Below, piece by piece: positions 30,590-43,449 of a stretch of DNA of 64,000 nt (position 1 is the first letter of the stretch; each line of letters begins with the position of its first letter). The DNA is from Zeus faber (taxonomy: Eukaryota; Chordata; Actinopteri; Zeiformes; Zeidae), in assembly GCA_960531495.1 (NCBI GenBank), contig OY482852.1, forward strand, positions 28,125,121 to 28,189,120, read 5' to 3'. Under the pieces are notes generated by a model. It had not been told where the DNA came from, made no database searches, and saw nothing but the letters and a program-made list of their open reading frames with translations. The translations under genes were made by a program, and so were the position numbers.

Positions 30590-30930
30590 TTCACATCATT
30601 TAGAGCTAATGTCTGACACTTGGCTCTGCCAGTCAAAACCTTTGATGGCTCAACGCTCCACTCAGGGGCTGTCAAAGCTGCCATCCACATCTACGAAGAG
30701 GCTTGGAACAATGCCCCAATGCTGCATTACACAACCGATCAGGAGACCGGGAAGTGGGCGTACGAAATTCACAAAGGGGGGGCTGGGAGAGAGGAAATGG
30801 TTAATAACGTCCAATGTCCACATGCATATAATTTTTACCGGGGGCATAATTGAATTCTTAAGGCTGGACAAAGGAGGAGGGGCTTTTATTTTGTGGATAC
30901 AAGTCACCTTGTAACTTAAGTGCGTGTGAA
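30590..30930. other. candidate conserved noncoding element
   Basis: A unique balanced-composition stretch with phrases such as ggctgtcaaagctgccatcc, tacgaagaggcttggaac and catgcatataatttttacc. The texture resembles conserved noncoding DNA. No coding frame here is supported by family motifs. Confidence 0.2.
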
Positions 30931-32103
30931 GAAAAATATATTGTAATATGATGTATTTTTCTTCACAGGCACTTCAGTTCTTCTAAGGTTTTCAGGTACA
31001 ATTTTGGCTATGGGCTCCAATTACAGAAGCACAACAGAGACTGACAGCGTGAGCCATATCGCCTTTATAACCTTAACTGATAATGGGGCATTGAAAGGTG
31101 TTCTTGTGACTGTTGGGGGTTAGAATGAGAGCAAGCGGGAAAAATAAGGTTTGGGTTGAAGAGAAGGGGGAAAAAAAAAAGAGGACTCATTCAAAGCTAC
31201 AGCGAGAAGTGCTTTTTAACAGAAAGACACTGAAGACAGTAGAGAAAGAGGGAGAGCTAGAATTAAAGAAATGACCAGACAGATAAAAAATAATTGGCAG
31301 AAGATGTTAAATGGACAAAAGAAACAGTAAGGAATTTAAAAAATGCTGAGGCAGAGGACCTATGTTTATAAACTACTACTATATTCACTACTACTATCAC
31401 AATGTCAGTATTTTCGCTACTATTTTACAATATTAAAAATGTATTTTACTATACTGTTATACATATATTCTAATATTACATGTACCTACACAATGTAACA
31501 TCACTTGCAAAGCACGTTGACTGCTCCGCAGATCACCCCTAAAACACCTTTGACATTCCATACTGCAGTTAACTTATGTCAGAAAATAACTAACTGAATT
31601 AGGAATGAAAATCTAAAAAGAGACACAAACACAAAGATAAAATAAAATAAATAAAATAGGCTGATTCACCAAAAAGAAGTTGCAAATAGAAAAAGAGGGA
31701 AATCTAAGAAGGGTCCCGGCTGTGGCACTCTTCTAGAAACGAATTACATCTCACTGTGTCCCCCAAAACGATCTTTTCCACCTTCTTCAACTAAGCCTTT
31801 CCCTCACACCTCTTCATTTGCATCGGAGCTCTCCCATATGGATCCTGTCTTCTGCTCCTTCAGCATGTGCAACGTGTGAACATTAAATATATAAATCCTG
31901 GTGCACTGAGGGAGGGGCAGCTTCTGAGGCCAGGGTCGCGAACGCCCCTGCTTTGCCACTCCAAAGCCATTGGTCTCTCTCCCAGAGAAAACAGCCACAT
32001 GGTCACAACGATGGTCATTCTTAAGTCATCTGTTGCCAAAGAAAGAATACACCTCTGCATTATGGCTCTGCCCTAAATTAAAAATAAAATTGCTCTAGCA
32101 GGT

Positions 32104-32212
<109 letters not shown>

Positions 32213-32227
32213 TAGAATGTTGATAGC

Positions 32228-32380
32228 TACTGGTCAAAAATCTCCCCAGTCACAGGCATTAATATGGAGTTGGTTCCATTATGCTGCTACACAAGCCGCC
32301 GTTCTTCAGGGAAGGCTTTCCCATAGATGTTGGAACCTTGCTGGACAGATTTGATTCCATTCTTCAGATCAAGATGGCAG
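32228..32380. mobile_element. Tc1/mariner-like fragment
   Basis: atggagttggttccattatg, gctgctacacaagccgccg-tcttc and gggaaggctttcccatagat match the remembered left part of a common teleost Tc1-like element. It is non-coding in the plus direction. Boundaries are uncertain. Confidence 0.45.
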
Positions 32381-32514
32381 CATGGCAGTCCATGTCAGTG
32401 TTAAGTGTCGTCTGTTTATACTAACAAGTCTTTTATTCTTTTAACATTCATACTGAAGTAAAGCAAAGTATGTAAAAAAAGTAAAAAAAACATGGTACCA
32501 TCACAGCTGCACTG

Positions 32515-34160
32515 AGGGTGGTAAATTATAATTCTGCTGCATTTGACAAGAAGAACATTGTGCATTACTCTTTATTGATGATGATGATCCAAAGCTTTCG
32601 ACACAGTTGACCGTGATGTTTTAGAACTTAGGGGTGAATTCACAAAAGGATTGCGCTGCTTTTGCGGCCGCTAAACTGGCTCAAATAACAGAAAAAGCAA
32701 CTTATTCCAAAGCCCCTGGAAAGGGTGAAATGCACCCCGAACTGCCCTGCCATGCAAATAGCATCTCGGTGCTCCAGTGGTATTTGCACATATTTAAATT
32801 AGGTATTGAGAAAATGAGCCTTGTTGAAAAAAACATCCAATTCATATACACCGTCACTAATAGCTACACACAGCTGGAGTGAAGCTATAACCATCTGTAG
32901 AGAGCTGGTGGTAATTGCATGGAGCAAAAAAAGGCAGGCACAGGGGGCAAAGTGGGTGTCCTGAGGGAGACTCGGGTCCCCACCCCGGGGACACACACAG
33001 GCGGAAAGGGACCGTGTTTTCCCAGGGGGTTGGCATAAATAACCCCCCCACCCAATCCTCACGTCGAACAATTTTGATTATTTTTAAATCCCAATTGCTG
33101 GTAAGGGGGTGGGGGGGGGGGGGGGGCTTGCTGGTACTCGTCAGGATTTTGCATGGCACCGGCACAGAACCCCAAAGGATTTCCTTACACTTTTACATTT
33201 TCATTAAACACGTTATTCAACAAAATAACTACTGTCCCACAATTATTGTACGTTTTATATTTATTTAAGATTGATAATTCGTAAAACAGGCAAGCATACA
33301 GTGGCTAGATGCTTTATGGGCATTTATGGGACACTAAGACCGCCAGCAATTCATGGTGCAATTAGCGGCCGCAATCCATTCAAGCAGGCGCTTGGTTCTA
33401 ACTTCCTTTGTGATAAGGCTCAGTGCATAAAGGGGTGTTCCACAGGGCTCTGTATTAGGTCCATTTGTATTCACAATTTATATAAATAATCTGGGTCAAA
33501 ATGTGTCAGGTGCAAATTTTCATTTTCACTTTTCACTGTTATATACTGCTGTGCGTCAACTTTTGTACAAGCCATGGAATATTTGTAAAATGCCTTTCTT
33601 GTTGTGCAAAATACCCTACTTCAACTGAAACTTGCTCTAAAAAAAGATAAGACCAAACATTTGTTGTTTACCAGCTCTAGGAATAGGCCACAAAATACCC
33701 CTTCGGTTATATAAGCCATGTGTGCAGTACCTGGGAAAAAGCTGAGGCTAAAGCTGTTTTTTTTTAATCTTCAAAATAAGTTGTTTTTCCTTTAATGTGA
33801 AAAAGCGACTTGTTACCGCCACTTTTTTTTTCCATGAATTAATCAATGAATTAATTTTGTTTAATGTTTTTAAATCCCAAATAAAAGAATTAGAGGCATA
33901 TTCCTTAAGATGTCAATGTTTTTAATTTACCGGATTACAGAAATGACAGCTAGAAATGTATATTTTGAAATGTGAGTTCCCTATGCTTGTTTTTTTGTTT
34001 TCTTTTGTCTCCTTATGTGTTTTCTGTCTGTAACTACAGCATGTGTTTTTATTTTCTGCTGCTGCCTGTCTTGGCCAGGTCTTGCTCAAATAAGAGATTC
34101 TTAATCTCAATAGGACTCTCCTGGTTAAATAAAGGTTAAATAAAATAAAAATAAATAAAG
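32515..34160 (+). pseudogene. LINE reverse-transcriptase remnant, split by a MITE
   Basis: Left part: SKAFDTVDRDVLEL (32592-32633), the RT core motif of non-LTR elements. Right part, after the MITE at 32634-33383: RGVPQGSVLGPFVF and TIYINNLGQNV (33430-33500). The catalytic YADD expected about 15 residues later is not present; that stretch is scrambled. The 3' tail cttggccaggtcttgctc, agattcttaatctcaatagg, ctggttaaataaaggttaaa (34070-34145) is the usual end of a CR1/L2/Rex1-like teleost LINE. Confidence 0.75.
32634..33383 (+). mobile_element. MITE copy 1, inserted in the LINE
   Basis: Left end ggggtgaattcacaaaagga with gcgctgcttttgcggccgc. The right end attagcggccgcaatccattc is its inverted counterpart with a deletion of about 10 bases. 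Interior words (tcctgacgaggct/gtcaggattttgcatggcac, aaggatttccttaca) match the inverted copy at 42540-43449. It contains a poly-G tract at 33107-33126. Confidence 0.7.
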
Positions 34161-34169
34161 ATCTTTAGC

Positions 34170-35643
34170 GGGTTGCCCTGCATTTCTGACGATCAGATTT
34201 GTCTATTGACCGCCAGCTGGTGAAGGAGGATTCATTGCTCCCAGACAGAGGAGTCATGGCCATTAAATCTGGGGGGCGGGGGGCACATGCCCCACCAGTT
34301 TTTGATATTCGGAATTGTTTTTATTTTTTTTTATTTTATTACTTATTATTTTTTATAATATGTAGTTATGATCATTTTATATTATGAGTCAAACATATTC
34401 ATGTAATTATGTCATAGATCATACCTCAAAGTCACACACACCGTTTCGCTATGGTATTGGTTTCTTCCAAAAGTTGCAGGATGAAATCGGTTTGCAACTC
34501 CGCTTATTAAACGCAAATCTGGACTTTTTTTTTTAAGTCCCTTGAAAAAAATGACGGGTCATGGTTTGTGTTTTTTCGCGCTTGTTTTAATAAATATGGT
34601 TGCTTGTTAGGAAAATGGGACATTGTGACTTTGTGTATCTACATTTATGGTTACTATTTTCCCCAATACAATTGATTGACACTTTGTGCAAACAGGCTCA
34701 CAATAATATCAGTGCTGATGATGATAAGCTCTTCACCGCTCCCCACCGACCATATGCAGTGATATGAGGCTTAAATGCAACGGATTCGCCATGACAACTG
34801 ACCTCATGAAGCTCCTCACAGAAAGCCTAACATGTTCCAACCCTGCTGCCCTTGTGAGGCCTGTTTAGTAAGGTCTGTTCTGCCCAGCTGAGCTGTTTCA
34901 CTTCACACTTCCCAAGCCTTTCTCAAGGTACATTTTCAGTCAGAAATTTCGATGATAGTCATTCCACGGTTATCTTGTTTCATCGGGACTCTTGCCTTCT
35001 GACCTGTGATTAGCTACGCTCATCATGACGCGAATACAGAAACGGATTTATCGGTGTGATTCTATTGTTGCACACATAATAACTAACATGCTTTGGATGA
35101 CAGTGTCAGCTAAAAATATTAAATATGTACGATGGAAGTATCGAGGAAGTGACAGGGTGGCTGACATAGTTAGAAAGGAATAAAGGGGGGCAAATAAACA
35201 AGGGTGGTGCGACAAAGAAAAAAACCTTGTCAAGACGACGAGGAGAGAGGAAGAAGAAGAAGAAGCACATCTTGTCCAATCAAGTTCAACAAATTCAAAT
35301 TGGTAATAGATTCAAAAACCTCTCCCGGTCCATTGTTGTCAGAGTGTGACCCCCCCCCCCCCCCCACACACATAAATTTTCTAAACAACGTTGCAAAGTG
35401 CTTTCAGACAACCCAAAAAATTACTAAGTTCAACATATAATATCAAAAGTTGAAGCATAAAAAGCTACATTCAAAACTCAGGCCTCAAATAAAATAGGAA
35501 CGCATAAATAAATAAAAACAAAAGAAAACCAGAATGAAGCAGGGACAAAAGATGAATATATGAAAGAGAGTGAAATCACACCATGAAAATGTAATTTTTT
35601 TAAGGAATGGTCGGTGATGCCGATCATACGTGCACATACACAT

Positions 35644-35688
<45 letters not shown>

Positions 35689-36480
35689 AAATGGGCAAAC
35701 CGACCAACATGAACAAAACCACATGCCGATCATTGCTCACTCGCTTCTTTCACATGACAAATTACTAATTTAAAAAATCATAGTCAGAGCTGACTAATGA
35801 TTGTCAGTCACAGTCAGAGTCTCACAGTCAGAAAACATAAATAAATAAATAAATAAAAAAATAAAAAAATAAGTAAATAAGTAAATAAATAACTAAATAA
35901 ATAAATAAATAAACAAACAAATAAATAGATAAATAAGAATTTAGAGGCAGAAATGTAAATTGGAAAAAAAACATTTAGTTGAGAAGAAGAAACTGAAATT
36001 GAAAAACAGAAGAGCGGCGGATGTTTTCGGAGAGGGAGCCTTGAGGACCGACCGTCTATGAATTATAATTCAAGTGACAAACACTTTGGACGTGGGATGT
36101 ATTCGAGGCCAAATTCACAAGAAGCAAACAATTTAAGGCAAGAGGTGGGACTGGCAGAGCCGTCGTCCATGTCACTTCACTCAATGGACAAATCTCGCCG
36201 GCACAACAGTGTCTTCGTCAAATACACACAAATCTCATTGGAAAGGGATTGACTGTTGATCTCTTACATATAGTATAGTATGTAAGGTCTGTTATGAGGG
36301 TGTAATGATAATTATGCATCATTTATTACTAGTGATATTCTGCAAAAGAAAGAGCTTGTTCAAAGGCACAACATCTATTGGGTTTGTGACATCCCCATTG
36401 GGAGAAGCTCTAACCTTCGGCAATTTTAGAGGCAATCCCTAATTGTGTAATCTCATTCTCTGCACACCCTGATGAAAACA
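34170..36480. other. intron stretch with simple repeats only
   Basis: Contains poly-C at 35341-35365, (CA)n at 35645-35687 and an A/T-rich (AAAT)-type array at about 35838-35935. No gene or mobile element was recognised. Confidence 0.6.
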
Positions 36481-37110
36481 CTCGTCGCAAATTAAATTAT
36501 TTCCATTTAAAATGTACCGAGGTCTCTTTGAGCGGAGAGGGCTGCGATGGAAGGTATCGGTTTTCAGCAATTGCATATGGATTTTAAAAGTGACGGCTTA
36601 TTTCTATATAATTTCATTGCACGATGGTCAGGAGCAAAATGCTACAAAGCCCCCAATTGAAATTCGTAATTGTGCCATCAAATTAGTAATTTGTTCTCTT
36701 GAGGCGCGAGTTTGTAATCCATTCTCCAAAATAAATAATCGGTGCTCTCAAAATACTAATGTGGCCTCAAATAAATCATTATTTTCATTAAGATTTGATG
36801 TCTCAGAGCCTGGCAGAATCCCTGGCTAACTCTTAATGTCGAAAACATTAAAAGTTAAGGTGGCAATGACTCTGGCTTTTTGTCTTGTTTTGAGTCCTAA
36901 TTTATGGGGAATTCATTCAGTAATCCAAGGGCTTAAATTCGAGGGGTTCGGGGGAACAAATGAGTCATTTGGGGGCACCAATTAGTAACGACTCAAAACA
37001 TAAGCCGACGTCATCAGCCCGATAATTACATTATCACAAAACAAGCAAACAAGCGCAACTAATTTGAGTCTACCAATTAGTTATTGGATACAACGGATTC
37101 CTACACTAAT
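36480..37110. other. candidate cluster of conserved noncoding elements
   Basis: About 600 bp of unique AT-rich sequence with many homeobox-like words: ccccaattgaaattcgtaat, caaattagtaatttg, aaataaatcattattttcat, ccgataattacattat, ctaatttgagtctaccaattagttattgg, acactaattggcc. There are no simple repeats or TE motifs. This is what vertebrate developmental CNEs look like, but conservation could not be tested. Confidence 0.35.
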
Positions 37111-38860
37111 TGGCCAGCACAATAAATAAATAAAAACATTCTCCCTTTATCCTGGGGTTCTGTACAAAGCAAGTGCCACTACTGTGGGAATGCTTTGCCT
37201 TACTCAATCATTTTTTTTGGACATAAGCGACCATTAAACTTTTTGCATCTCGCAGGTAGTCAGTTTCACCACGGTAACTAGGTTTCTGAAAACAGCTTGT
37301 GGTATTGAGTCATTTGAACTTTCAACTGTGTCCAGTGGAGTCCGAAGTACAAGATGGTGCCGTTGACATCCACGCTGTCAACAGGACTGCAACTCTTCTG
37401 GGCTGGATTTAATAGGATGCAATGTTGCATCTCCTGGACAGTGAGCTGGAGCTAGAGATTATTCTCTTTAAAAAAAAAGTTGTTAAACTTTCGCATGTTT
37501 TCAACATACACTCTAACATTTTCCCTTTAGCTTGTATTTACAATTAATGGACCTTCAAGGCAATGACAATTATATACAGTGACAGTTAACAAAATAAAAA
37601 AGTGTTTAAGTACAGCTCAATGGTCCTAAAGATAACATTTTTTTTTAATTTCATTTTGACCAATCTAGATTTTTCTATGCCCTGTTTGGTGCAATCAAAT
37701 AGCATGTTAGGATGATGAGTGCGGAAGTGAAATGCATTCACTCGAGAAAAACAAAATTGCCCTGTTTTTTTCAGAATTAACAAGATAAGTTTTCATGAAA
37801 AAAAACAATTGCTCTATTTTTCAGAATTAATGAGATACGTTTTCTTGAAAAAGACAATTCTGCCCTGAGAGCAGAGCAGACACCAAACAGAGCAGGATTG
37901 GGATCCTGCGAGATGCTCTCATTCCTACAGAGACGGAATGCATTTCAGATACATTATCCTATATCTGTGAAGCATGCCATATTGGTTCAACTGATCCTGG
38001 AGAAACACTGCAATGTCCAGCAGATCAGAATGGGCTTTTCTGTCTGAACAACTGCAAAGTCCTGAGGTGCCCGCGCAAAGTCGACAACCTTATCACAATG
38101 CCGTCTATATTTCTTAAAGACACAAGTATCTCCCACTGTTTCAGAGCTGTCAGAGCAGATTTATTCTTTCATGAAAACGTATGTTGTTAATTCGGAAAAA
38201 CAGCACAATTATTTTCTTCCGTAGATATTCCTCATTTGAATATTACTTAACAAGGGACAGATTTCTCAAACGCAATCAGCCCAAATATCTGCAGGGTGTC
38301 TGCGAAGGCCCTGATGGAGTTGTGTGATTTACCCAATTAAGATTCACTGTGCAAGGAAAACTGCTATCCCACTGTACAGCAGCTTGAAGGATCACAAGCA
38401 CCGAAAAACCCAATTGGAGTCTATCAAATGAGAATCATACTTTATTTTAAAACTGTGGGAAAAGCTTTTTTTTTTTTCAATTAAATATTTACTAAATAGA
38501 AATTACGAGTGTCATCCATTGAATTCGGTTTGAAGTCCAGACTTTGAAGTCTAGCACTATGTAACTTTTGGTATTTGGTGGGATTTTCTTTTATCTGAGA
38601 AATGTGAATCTTATCGGTCACATTTCAATAACAGTTTATGTACAAACGCAGATTTAATGTATACCTAGGTTACAGTGCCCCTTGCACAGACCTCGTCACT
38701 ACCCGGAGCCAGCGAGCACTCAGCCCCCGACTCCAGGGGAGCCACGGATTTGCATCGTGCCATTAACCGGCACATGGCAGATGGTTTTTCTTTCATGGTT
38801 AATCATTTCAATTGAAATGGGTCATACCATACCTCTAAACCCAACAAAAGCCATGCATCC
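37110..38860. other. intron stretch, short tandem duplication only
   Basis: A roughly 55-bp unit (cagaattaa-aagata-gtttt, -tgaaaaa-acaatt) is repeated about twice at 37745-37860. Nothing else recognised. Confidence 0.5.
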
Positions 38861-38865
38861 TCTGC

Positions 38866-39490
38866 AGGAAATTTCTACAGGAACTAGGAACCTTTGAAGG
38901 AACTCAGTGCATTTCCACCACGGGGACCAGGGTCTTCATTAGTTTCCAGGGACAAAGTCCACGCAACCAAAAAGTCACTGCTCAGGGGTAGTACTTTTCA
39001 AAAGTCCAGGAACTTTTGGGGGTGGGGCTTGCAGCACTAAACATTTATGATTGGTCGAGTAATCGCAGCATTTAGCATGTAACCACAAACAGACTATGTT
39101 CAGTTTGTTTTTTATTCTAAAAATGTTAGGTTTCTACAAAAAACACAGTAAATACAAGAACAGTAGAATAAAATAGATAAAGAAAGGCAAGCAAAGAAAC
39201 AACCACTATCACTTTGGTTGTCTTTCTTCGTCCATTTTATCCTTCTTGTTGGTGTATAGTCTTCTGCATTACCTCCACCTACTGGACTGGAGGAGTTGCA
39301 TAGTCGCGTGCAAACATGACGTTTTAAAACAGACGTCACATTTTTATACATCAATGGACTCATTTGCATAATCTTCACGGGTCTTTAGCCCGTGGTGGAA
39401 ATGGGCAAAAACGGGCTGAAGGAACCTATTAGTTCCTGGAAAAAAAAGTTCCTGGGACTAAAAGTTCCCGGTACTTTGAGTGGAAGCTTA
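38866..39490. mobile_element. MITE-like element with imperfect inverted ends
   Basis: Left end gaaggaactcagtgcatttccaccacgggg and right end cccgtggtggaaatgggc, followed by ctgaaggaacctattagttcc, are inverted counterparts, with repeated aggaact/agttcc words outside. It is about 620 bp and non-coding. It resembles a common teleost MITE with 'gttcctggaact...tttccaccg' ends. Confidence 0.6.
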
Positions 39491-40880
39491 AGATAAATCT
39501 TCTGTAAGAGAAATTTCCAAAGGACCAGCTGAGGGCGCAAAAAAAGAAAAAGAAAAGAAAAAAGCACAAGCCGTTACAAATTAACAAACCTCAGCGAGTG
39601 CACATATCTGGCAACCAAGGCTCGAATGAATTTTCTGTTTCGCCTTTGTGAAGACCTTCATCGAGTCCCAACTTTCCGAAAATAATTAACCATAGATTTT
39701 CCCAATGATTTCCATTAAAGGCAGGGCCAAAATTGCAGCATCTATTATTATTTCTAACATCAATTAACTTTACTCAACATGTATATTGTTCTGTCTCTGA
39801 AAATAACCTCTGCATAGAAGGTAGAAATTGATATTGATATTTTTGTTCTTGAGAGCAATCTCTCAGTCATTTGTTTATATTGATACTCTTGATTTCACCA
39901 TACACTCATATATATCAAATTGGGAAGCCCCGCCCACCCAGTGAGCTGACCTTGCTCTACATTGTACCTGGCTAACTAGCTATTAGGGTTAGGCCCCTTC
40001 CACTCAGTTCTTGAGATGATTGAGGATTGTTATGGATACTTATGGATAAGTATAGAAAGCATACTGTCATTTACAAATAATACGAAAAATACTAGTTTTA
40101 TCGTGCCTTGTTTAGGGTAAAAAGTTCAGAAAAAAGACTGAAGAGACTGCAATGTTTTCTTTTGTCTTTTTTTTGACCACTTCTCACAAGCAACACATAA
40201 GTGGAGAAAACCTGGTGAAAGTGGGGATTCTGAAAATGTCAAACGACACCACAAGTCACGTACGGAAGTGGAACTGTAACAGAGATTTTATGAACTTGAT
40301 GACAGATTCTGGTGGTGCGTAAAAGAAAAACCTCTCTTCTAAATTAAGCCATAACTTATGTCGAAATGACAGACTTGTGTCTTGAAAGGGGCTGAAAGGG
40401 AAATGCAGACTCCATGATTGTCACAAGGTTTACTATTGACAATAAATATTAATTATTTAAAATTAAATTATTTAACTTCACAAAATGAGAATTCAGACCT
40501 CTAACGGAGTTTGTGTTGAAAAAAGTCAGGGGCAAGACAGTTTAAGTGCTAAACAAAGACAAAGATGAATGTATAGCAAAATGGCAAAGAAGACTTAAGT
40601 CTGCAGAGTGGTTAATATTGTGCATTAAATTTAGCCGACGCAGAAGGCTTTGGAGGTGGCAGGAACACCAACCGCTCCACCCCGCTGCTCAGGCCTGTGT
40701 CCAGTGCGTTTAAACAGCCCAGTGCGCAGGTTAGGCCCTTAAGTGGGCTATTGGAATGAAAAAAAATGTTGAATCTCTCATTTGCATGACATTCATTAAC
40801 CAGCGGCGCTTCTCGAGGGTGCAGAGGAGAGATTTGTACCACCGTGTCGGCCAATAACAAGCTCACTTATATGTCAGTTC
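39491..40880. other. intron stretch, nothing recognised
   Basis: AT-rich intron sequence without supported coding, RNA or repeat features. Confidence 0.5.
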
Positions 40881-40882
40881 TG

Positions 40883-41062
40883 TCTGACAAGAAGCTGTGC
40901 TCTTGTCATCCCACAGATCGCAAACAGTACAGAGGTATTGCTGCAGTTCTTGATGATTAATGAATGAATAAAAAGTGGAATTGCAGGTTGAGAAGTTGAA
41001 CTCAACAAATACTCGCATGCTCGTTATATGTCGTATGCCCAGCATACTGACAGTACAGGTAA
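40883..41062 (+). repeat. dispersed repeat, copy 2 (pair with 24392-24572)
   Basis: Shares gctgtgctctt, gcagttcttgatgattaatgaat, ttgcaggttgagaa and cgtatgcccagcatactgacag-acagg with the first copy, same orientation, 16.5 kb away. Confidence 0.65.
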
Positions 41063-41771
41063 AGAAATACAATTAAAAGAAAAAACAAATAAGTCGTTAA
41101 TTATTCGACTGGGGCAGTCAATGAAAGCGCTGAGGAAAAATGAAAAAAAATGGATGCGGATGGATGGTGGGTGTACTGTAGTTATTATGCTACAGAAGTG
41201 CTTCTAAAGGTTTCTCAGTAGTCTCTTTGAGAGGCTTTCATACATGATAATTCACCCAGCAGTGCTCTGCTCGGCGTGGTTCAGAGAACTGCGTTAAGGG
41301 GAATGCATCACAGGTCGAGCAATTTCAAAAGGCTGTATCTACAGTATATACAGTAATGCCTCATAGCATCTGTATATGCCTGCATATAAACTGCCATCGA
41401 ACAGCTTTTGGGGTATGCTTCTCTAAAGCAATTTAGGGACTGAAAAGGGGCGCTAAAGGCGATGCAATGTGTTTCTAAGCGAATCATTAGGGTATGCTAT
41501 GGATTTTTCAGGAAAAAAAAAAGGAGAATGGGATCCGTCTCTTTCCAAAGCTAGAGTTAAAATACCAAGAAGATGGTGGTGGTAAGGATTAGAACTGCTT
41601 TAGCAGAGCTCATTTACATCCCTAGCATCAGCAACCTAATGCTACTTGAGGAGGGATTACGGCGCTGTCCCCTTGACTTTGATCAGATACACAACACTTG
41701 TCTTTCGACTCGAAAATTCACCCTGAAGGGGAGAGCTGAAGCAACCCGTGTAGAATTTTCTACACTACGTG

Positions 41772-41802
<31 letters not shown>

Positions 41803-42539
41803 CCTTCGCCTATTGTAGTAATCCCCATGCTGATGCAAAGCCAGAAACTGCGTTCATAGTGAGTTCGTAATTTTTCTCAGCGTCAAGTCATGTTATGTCG
41901 GTCGGGAGGAATGTTTGAGATTTGGCAAATTGGCGCCACCACAGACATAAAATTCGTATTGCGTCAGATGGGCATATTCATTCCCACAGGGTGCTCGCTG
42001 TAGTTGCCAATGTTTTCACAGAGCCGGGACTGAAATCAGATTATCAGAGAAACGGTGCCCTTTATTATTTACCATGAAAAGCAGGAGCATCGCAGTGCTG
42101 CAGAAGGGTTCGGGATTATGTAGATGTTAGGTTTGTGAATAACAATTTTGTAATAAAAAGCCTCTTTCAGCCCTATCCCCAACACACTGTCCCTAAAAAG
42201 GAAGGAAACACAATCCTAGATGCAGAGGTTAGCAAAATGGCTGCCTAATGGCTCCCAAATATGGGGTATTTTTTTTTCAATGTGGGGTCTCGCAATATAA
42301 CACAAAACAGTGAAATGTACAGGTTGTGCACTGTAATACATTACATTTGATATTGCGTCGAGTGTGCATTACGATCAGAAAAATGGACAGAACAGTGCAG
42401 CGTTGACAAGGAAGGTTGTTTTACTGTTGTGAAAATTCCCAAAACTTATGTTGCCATTGCCACCAAGCGAAAGTAATCAGACTAGTGTAAATATAAAACT
42501 ATAAATACTAACTATAAAACTTCACTTGCATCTACACAA
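41063..42539. other. intron stretch with poly-T only
   Basis: Contains a 34-base poly-T at about 41769-41802. Nothing else recognised. Confidence 0.5.
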
Positions 42540-43449
42540 AGAGGGCCAATTCACAAAGAAGCGATTGTGTGGATGGGTTAGGGGTTTCGCTCGATTTATT
42601 TTATTTATTTATTCATTCATTCATTCATTCATTCATTCATTCATTCATTTATAATATTTTGTTAGTCCCTTTGGGGTAAATGAATCCTCTGCATTTGACC
42701 CATCCTATACCTGGGAGCAGTGGGCAGCCGCAGTGCAGCGCTCAGGGACCAACTCCAGCTCTTTTTCCAGTGCCTTGGTCAGAGGCACCGAAAGGAGTAT
42801 TAACCCCTAACATACTTTACAACATGTCTTTTGTTTGGAAAAGGAGTAAATTAAATACATCTGAAACACACTGTTCATTTGTTTTATTTGTAGAAACGGA
42901 TGGAGAGTCTACCTTTCGCATTTATGCCACTCTACACTTAATCAGTCTTAAATAAAATATAAAACATGCAATCATTTTGGGACAGTAGTTATTATGATTT
43001 AAAGTGTTTAATGAAAATGTAAAACTGTAAGGAAATCCTTGGGGGTGCTGCACCGGTGCCGTGCCAAATCCTGACGAGGCTATAGCACCAGTAAGACCTC
43101 CCTTCGCGCCGATTTTTCCGTGCAGTTAGCACCAACTCTCTGCAGAGGGTTAATGATTTTCCCTCTAACTGTGTGTGGCTATTAGTGCCGGTGTTTGTGA
43201 ATTGGATGTTTTTTTTACAACAACGCTCATTTGTATAGAAAGGGACCAATTTTACATAAAATGTATAAATAATACCTAATTTAAATACTTGCAAAAAGCA
43301 CTGGCGCACCGAGACGCTATTTGCATGGCAACGCAGTTAGGGGTGCATTTCACCCTATGCAGGTGTTTTGTGAATTACATGCTTTTTGTGTTATTTGTGC
43401 AGGTCTAGCGGCTGCAAAAGCAACACAATCCTTTTGTGAATTCCCCTCT
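42540..43449 (-). mobile_element. MITE copy 2, inverted relative to copy 1
   Basis: The ends gagggccaattcacaaagaag and, in reverse, gaggggaattcacaaaagga match. The part at 42960-43449 is the inverted counterpart of 32634-33240 (aaggatt-tgttgcttttgcagc, tgcaccc, gtgaattggatg, aaatacttgc). The left half has been filled by an (ATTC)n array (about 42610-42652) and another dispersed repeat (42657-42825: gtccctttggggtaaatgaa, catcctatacctgggagcag). Confidence 0.7.

Noticed and set aside
35838-35935. Regular A/T array considered as a CRISPR-like or satellite array
   Set aside because: The unit is 4 bp with random drift and no spacers, so it is a plain microsatellite.
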